Assembly (NCBI GenBank): GCA_025353435.1 | Contig: JANXQR010000072.1 | Coordinates: 1 to 7,777 of the forward strand | DNA length: 7,777 bases | Direction of reading: 5' to 3' | From: Acidobacteriota bacterium | GTDB lineage: Bacteria; Acidobacteriota; Terriglobia; Terriglobales; Acidobacteriaceae | In this document: positions 5,947-7,777 of the stretch, piece after piece | Position numbering within the stretch: position 1 is the stretch's first letter | Layout: the number at the start of each line of letters is the position of its first letter | Notes under the pieces: model-generated | What the model was told of the DNA's origin: nothing | The model's input: the letters and a program-made list of their open reading frames with translations, nothing else | Database searches by the model: none | Program-made: the position numbers and the translations under genes

Positions 5947-5976
5947 TTGACAATACTGAACTGAACCGTTCAGTAT
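5947..5976 (+). promoter_or_regulatory. Predicted promoter of the ABC-2 exporter operon
   Basis: A perfect -35 TTGACA (5947-5952) is followed, 18 bases later, by CAGTAT (5971-5976), a weak -10 that keeps the important A2, A5 and T6. Transcription would start near 5983, about 20 bases before the ATPase ATG. The inverted repeat at 5950-5979 covers the -35 edge, spacer and -10, so a bound repressor would block the polymerase. Confidence 0.5.
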
Positions 5977-5979
5977 TGT
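5950..5979. promoter_or_regulatory. Inverted-repeat operator, probable TetR-family binding site
   Basis: Perfect 12-bp arms (ACAATACTGAAC and GTTCAGTATTGT) flank the 6-bp spacer TGAACC. A second, nested palindrome, CTGAAC-C-GTTCAG (5961-5973), shares the right arm, because CTGAA is directly repeated on the left. It ends 22 bases before the exporter ATPase start. A TetR-type gene closes the same operon, so autorepression is the natural reading, although binding itself is inferred. Confidence 0.75.
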
Positions 5980-6001
5980 TAAGCAACCGGGAGGTCGCTG
6001 C

Positions 6002-6796
6002 ATGATTCGCGTCCAGAATCTCGTGAAAACCTTTGGCACCCTCAACGCTGTGAACGATGTCTCGTTCGAGGTGGCTGAAGGGGAAATATTCGCATTTCTT
6101 GGTCCCAATGGGGCCGGTAAAACCACCACCATCAAGATGTTGACGACACTTCTTAAACCAACTTCTGGGAAAATTCAACTGGATGGCCTAGATCCCCAGG
6201 TTCAGAGGAACGAAGCCCGCAAACGGTTCGGCATCGTGTTCCAGGACCCCAGCCTGGACGGTGATCTAACTGCCTCTGAAAACATGGAGATACACGGCGT
6301 TCTTTATCACGTCCCACACAAACTCCGGCGACAACGGACCGAGGAGCTGTTGAAGCAGTTCGAGCTGTGGGACCGCCGCAACGACCAGGTCAAGAAATTC
6401 TCCGGTGGCATGAAGCGGCGTCTCGAAATTGCGCGCGGGTTTCTGCACACGCCTCGGATTCTCTTTCTCGATGAGCCGACGCTCGGCCTCGATCCGCAAA
6501 GCCGCAACCAGCTCTGGACGCACATCAAGAAGGTGAATGAGGCGGAGCGGGTGACGGTGTTTCTGACCACCCACTACATGGACGAGGCGGACCGGGTAGC
6601 GCACCGCATTGGAGTAATTGACCACGGCAAGCTGGTGGCGCAAGGGACGCCCGCGGCCATCAAGGAACAGACCGGAACGACGACCCTGGAAGACGCGTTC
6701 CTGGCGTTGACGGGCTCGACGATCCGCGAGGAGAGCGCGAGTTCAGCGGACCAGATGCGGCAGTTCGCCAAGATGTGGAGCGGAGGAAAACGATGA
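6002..6796 (+). CDS. ABC-2 type exporter, ATP-binding subunit (DrrA-like)
   Basis: This 264-residue ATPase drives an ABC-2 exporter, a class that exports drugs, antibiotics, polysaccharides or lipids. Motifs are complete: Walker A GPNGAGKTT (34-42), Q-loop VFQDPSLD (79-86, Q81), signature FSGGMKRRLEIARG (133-146), Walker B ILFLDEP (153-159), D-loop LGLD (161-164) and switch TTHYMDEAD (189-197, H191). The FSGGMKRRLEIAR signature and TTHYMDEAD are typical of the daunorubicin-resistance (DrrA)/NodI group. LEDAFLALTG (229-238) is the usual C-terminal element. A strong ribosome site, GGGAGG, lies 7 bases before the ATG. The stop overlaps the permease start by ATGA. The substrate cannot be told from sequence. 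Confidence 0.94.
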   Translation: MIRVQNLVKTFGTLNAVNDVSFEVAEGEIFAFLGPNGAGKTTTIKMLTTLLKPTSGKIQLDGLDPQVQRNEARKRFGIVFQDPSLDGDLTASENMEIHGVLYHVPHKLRRQRTEELLKQFELWDRRNDQVKKFSGGMKRRLEIARGFLHTPRILFLDEPTLGLDPQSRNQLWTHIKKVNEAERVTVFLTTHYMDEADRVAHRIGVIDHGKLVAQGTPAAIKEQTGTTTLEDAFLALTGSTIREESASSADQMRQFAKMWSGGKR

Positions 6797-7542
6797 GCGT
6801 GATCTACATTTTGTGGCTGAGAGAGGTGAAGCGCTATCTGCGTTCGAGGGTGCAAATCATTGCATCGCTTGGGAATCCCCTTCTCTACCTGCTGGTGCTG
6901 GGGTTCGGACTGGGGCCGGTATTCAAGCGCGCCGGCAACGGCGACTACCTGCAGTTTGTAGCGCCGGGAATCATCGGCATGTCGGTACTGTTTTCGTCGA
7001 TATTCTCCGGCCTCGGACTGTTGTGGGACCGCCAATTCGGGTTCCTGAAAGAGACACTGGTCGCGCCGGTTTCGCGCATGCAGATCATGGTTGGTCGCAC
7101 GCTGGGCGGGTCGACCGTAGCGGTGATTCAAGGGCTCCTGATCACCCTGGTCTGCGTAATCGCGGGATTCCGGCCGCCGAATCCGTTGGCGATTCCCCTC
7201 ACATTTGGATTCATGGTGATGATTGCCGTGGTGTTTGCGTCGCTGGGAGTGGCAATCGGTTCGGGATTGCAGGACATGCAGGGTTTCCAGCTCATCATGA
7301 ACTTCCTGGTCATGCCCATCTACTTCCTATCGGGCGCACTCTTCCCCCTGAAGGACGCTCATGGGGTGCTGAAGTACATTACGCGCACCGATCCCCTTGC
7401 CTACGGGATCGACGGAATTCGGAGCGTGCTGGGGGCGCCGAATGTGGCATTCGATGCGCGTCTGGATTTTGTGGTTCTGCTAGCTGTCGGCACAGTCTTT
7501 CTCATGTTTGGCGCGTGGCGCTTCCACAAGATCGAGGCATAA
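6793..7542 (+). CDS. ABC-2 type exporter, permease subunit (DrrB-like)
   Basis: This 249-residue membrane protein is the partner of the preceding ATPase. It has the six-segment ABC-2 layout: hydrophobic stretches at about 24-44, 55-77, 107-126, 135-158, 165-185 and 225-242. Family marks are GFLKETLVAPVSR (83-95), the coupling region after the second segment, IMNFLVMPIYFLSGALFPL (168-186) and DPLAYGIDGIR (200-210). I chose the ATG at 6793 because GGAGG sits 6 bases upstream and it overlaps the ATPase stop; a GTG at 6775 in the same frame would add six residues and is unlikely. It probably dimerises to form the pore. Confidence 0.94.
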   Translation: MSVIYILWLREVKRYLRSRVQIIASLGNPLLYLLVLGFGLGPVFKRAGNGDYLQFVAPGIIGMSVLFSSIFSGLGLLWDRQFGFLKETLVAPVSRMQIMVGRTLGGSTVAVIQGLLITLVCVIAGFRPPNPLAIPLTFGFMVMIAVVFASLGVAIGSGLQDMQGFQLIMNFLVMPIYFLSGALFPLKDAHGVLKYITRTDPLAYGIDGIRSVLGAPNVAFDARLDFVVLLAVGTVFLMFGAWRFHKIEA

Positions 7543-7548
7543 GACACC

Positions 7549-7777
7549 GTGGTCCGTGCGCGCAGTCCCGAAGCACACGAGAAGGTGATCCATGCCGCGC
7601 TGGCGCTGTTTGGCGAGCGCGGCATTGACGCCACCAGCATGGATGCGATTGCGCGTGTTTCCGGCGTGAGCAAGGCAACCATTTACAATCACTGGGCTAA
7701 CAAGGAAGTGTTGCTGCTGGAAGTGATGCTGCACATCAACGGACTCAATCGCGAACCGGAGGACATCGACACCGGCG
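7549..7777 (+). CDS. TetR/AcrR-family transcriptional regulator (partial, 3' end outside window)
   Basis: The first 76 residues are visible and the frame is open to the window edge. They contain the TetR N-terminal DNA-binding domain: helix 1 VIHAALALFGERGIDATS (13-30), then the helix-turn-helix MDAIARVSGVSKATIYNHWANKE (31-53), ending in the usual YxHWxNKE-type recognition helix. The ligand-binding domain lies beyond the window. The start is a GTG two codons after the permease TAA and in the same frame; GAGG (7534-7537) inside the permease end serves as ribosome site, about 11 bases away. No in-frame ATG occurs before residue 31, which would cut the domain. Its position in the exporter operon suggests that it represses the operon through the inverted repeat at 5950-5979 and is released by the exported compound. 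Confidence 0.92.
   Translation, partial: MVRARSPEAHEKVIHAALALFGERGIDATSMDAIARVSGVSKATIYNHWANKEVLLLEVMLHINGLNREPEDIDTG

Larger units (their letters stand above)
5607..6001. other. 395-bp non-coding control and possible replication/segregation region
   Basis: No convincing gene lies here. It holds, in order, a weak stem-loop (5632-5647), an A+T-rich stretch (5621-5700, 55 of 80 bases A/T by hand count), the 40-bp palindrome with parS-like core and DnaA boxes (5700-5739), further DnaA-box-like 9-mers (5749-5757, 5836-5844), a G+C-rich near-palindrome (CCGGCCCGGCCGG, 5907-5919), and the exporter promoter and operator (5947-5979). Apart from these, 5760-5900 shows nothing I can name. Short frames here (for example one starting at 5711 or 5796) have no recognisable product. 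Confidence 0.7.

Noticed and set aside
5711..5950. 79-codon frame starting MFHVEH over the palindrome
   Set aside because: MFHVEH is just what TGTTCCACGTGGAACA gives when read as codons. The rest has no recognisable domain, no good ribosome site, and runs into the exporter promoter.
6574..7131. 185-codon minus-strand frame opposite the exporter genes
   Set aside because: It spans the junction of two well-supported genes and has a composition (His/Arg/Gln-rich) typical of antisense translation.
1..7777. CRISPR array, tRNA, rRNA, transposase or insertion-sequence ends
   Set aside because: I saw no spaced repeats, no cloverleaf-like sequence, no transposase motifs and no terminal inverted repeats with target duplication.

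Overview
The window is a moderately high-GC bacterial chromosome segment with tightly packed genes. Its house style fits a soil or environmental bacterium, most likely an Acidobacteriota relative: an AccA with a shortened N-terminus, a CPBP protein with a long tail, and many overlapping ATGA junctions. That assignment is inference only, as no rRNA or other marker is present.

Layout. The left part (1-3111) is transcribed leftward. It holds accA (acetyl-CoA carboxylase alpha subunit), then a CPBP-family membrane protein whose second and third catalytic motifs are altered, then the first 327 codons of an exported protein with a BamE/SmpA-like C-terminal segment, cut by the window edge. The right part is transcribed rightward. 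A three-gene operon (3272-5606) encodes a complete osmoprotectant-type (glycine betaine/choline, OpuB/OpuC/OsmVWF-like) ABC importer: ATPase, permease and lipoprotein binding protein, joined by ATGA overlaps. A divergent control region (3112-3271) separates the two directions. A second rightward operon (6002-7777) encodes an ABC-2 exporter of the DrrA/DrrB type, followed six bases later by a TetR-family repressor cut by the right edge.

Between the two right-hand operons lies a 395-bp non-coding region (5607-6001), the most unusual part of the window. It holds a perfect 40-bp palindrome (5700-5739). The core of the palindrome is a parS-like ParB site (TGTTCCACGTGGAACA) and its two arms are exact inverted DnaA boxes (TTATCCACA). 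Further DnaA-box-like 9-mers lie nearby, and an 80-bp stretch of about 69% A+T (hand count) lies just upstream. This is a candidate centromere-like site that may sit at or near a replication origin. Just before the exporter operon, a 12-bp-arm inverted repeat overlaps a TTGACA promoter, as expected for an operator of the TetR protein encoded at the operon's end.

How the genes work together. The importer operon would bring in compatible solutes under osmotic stress. The exporter operon looks like a self-regulated efflux unit. accA is housekeeping fatty-acid synthesis, and its downstream CPBP gene may be co-transcribed with it.
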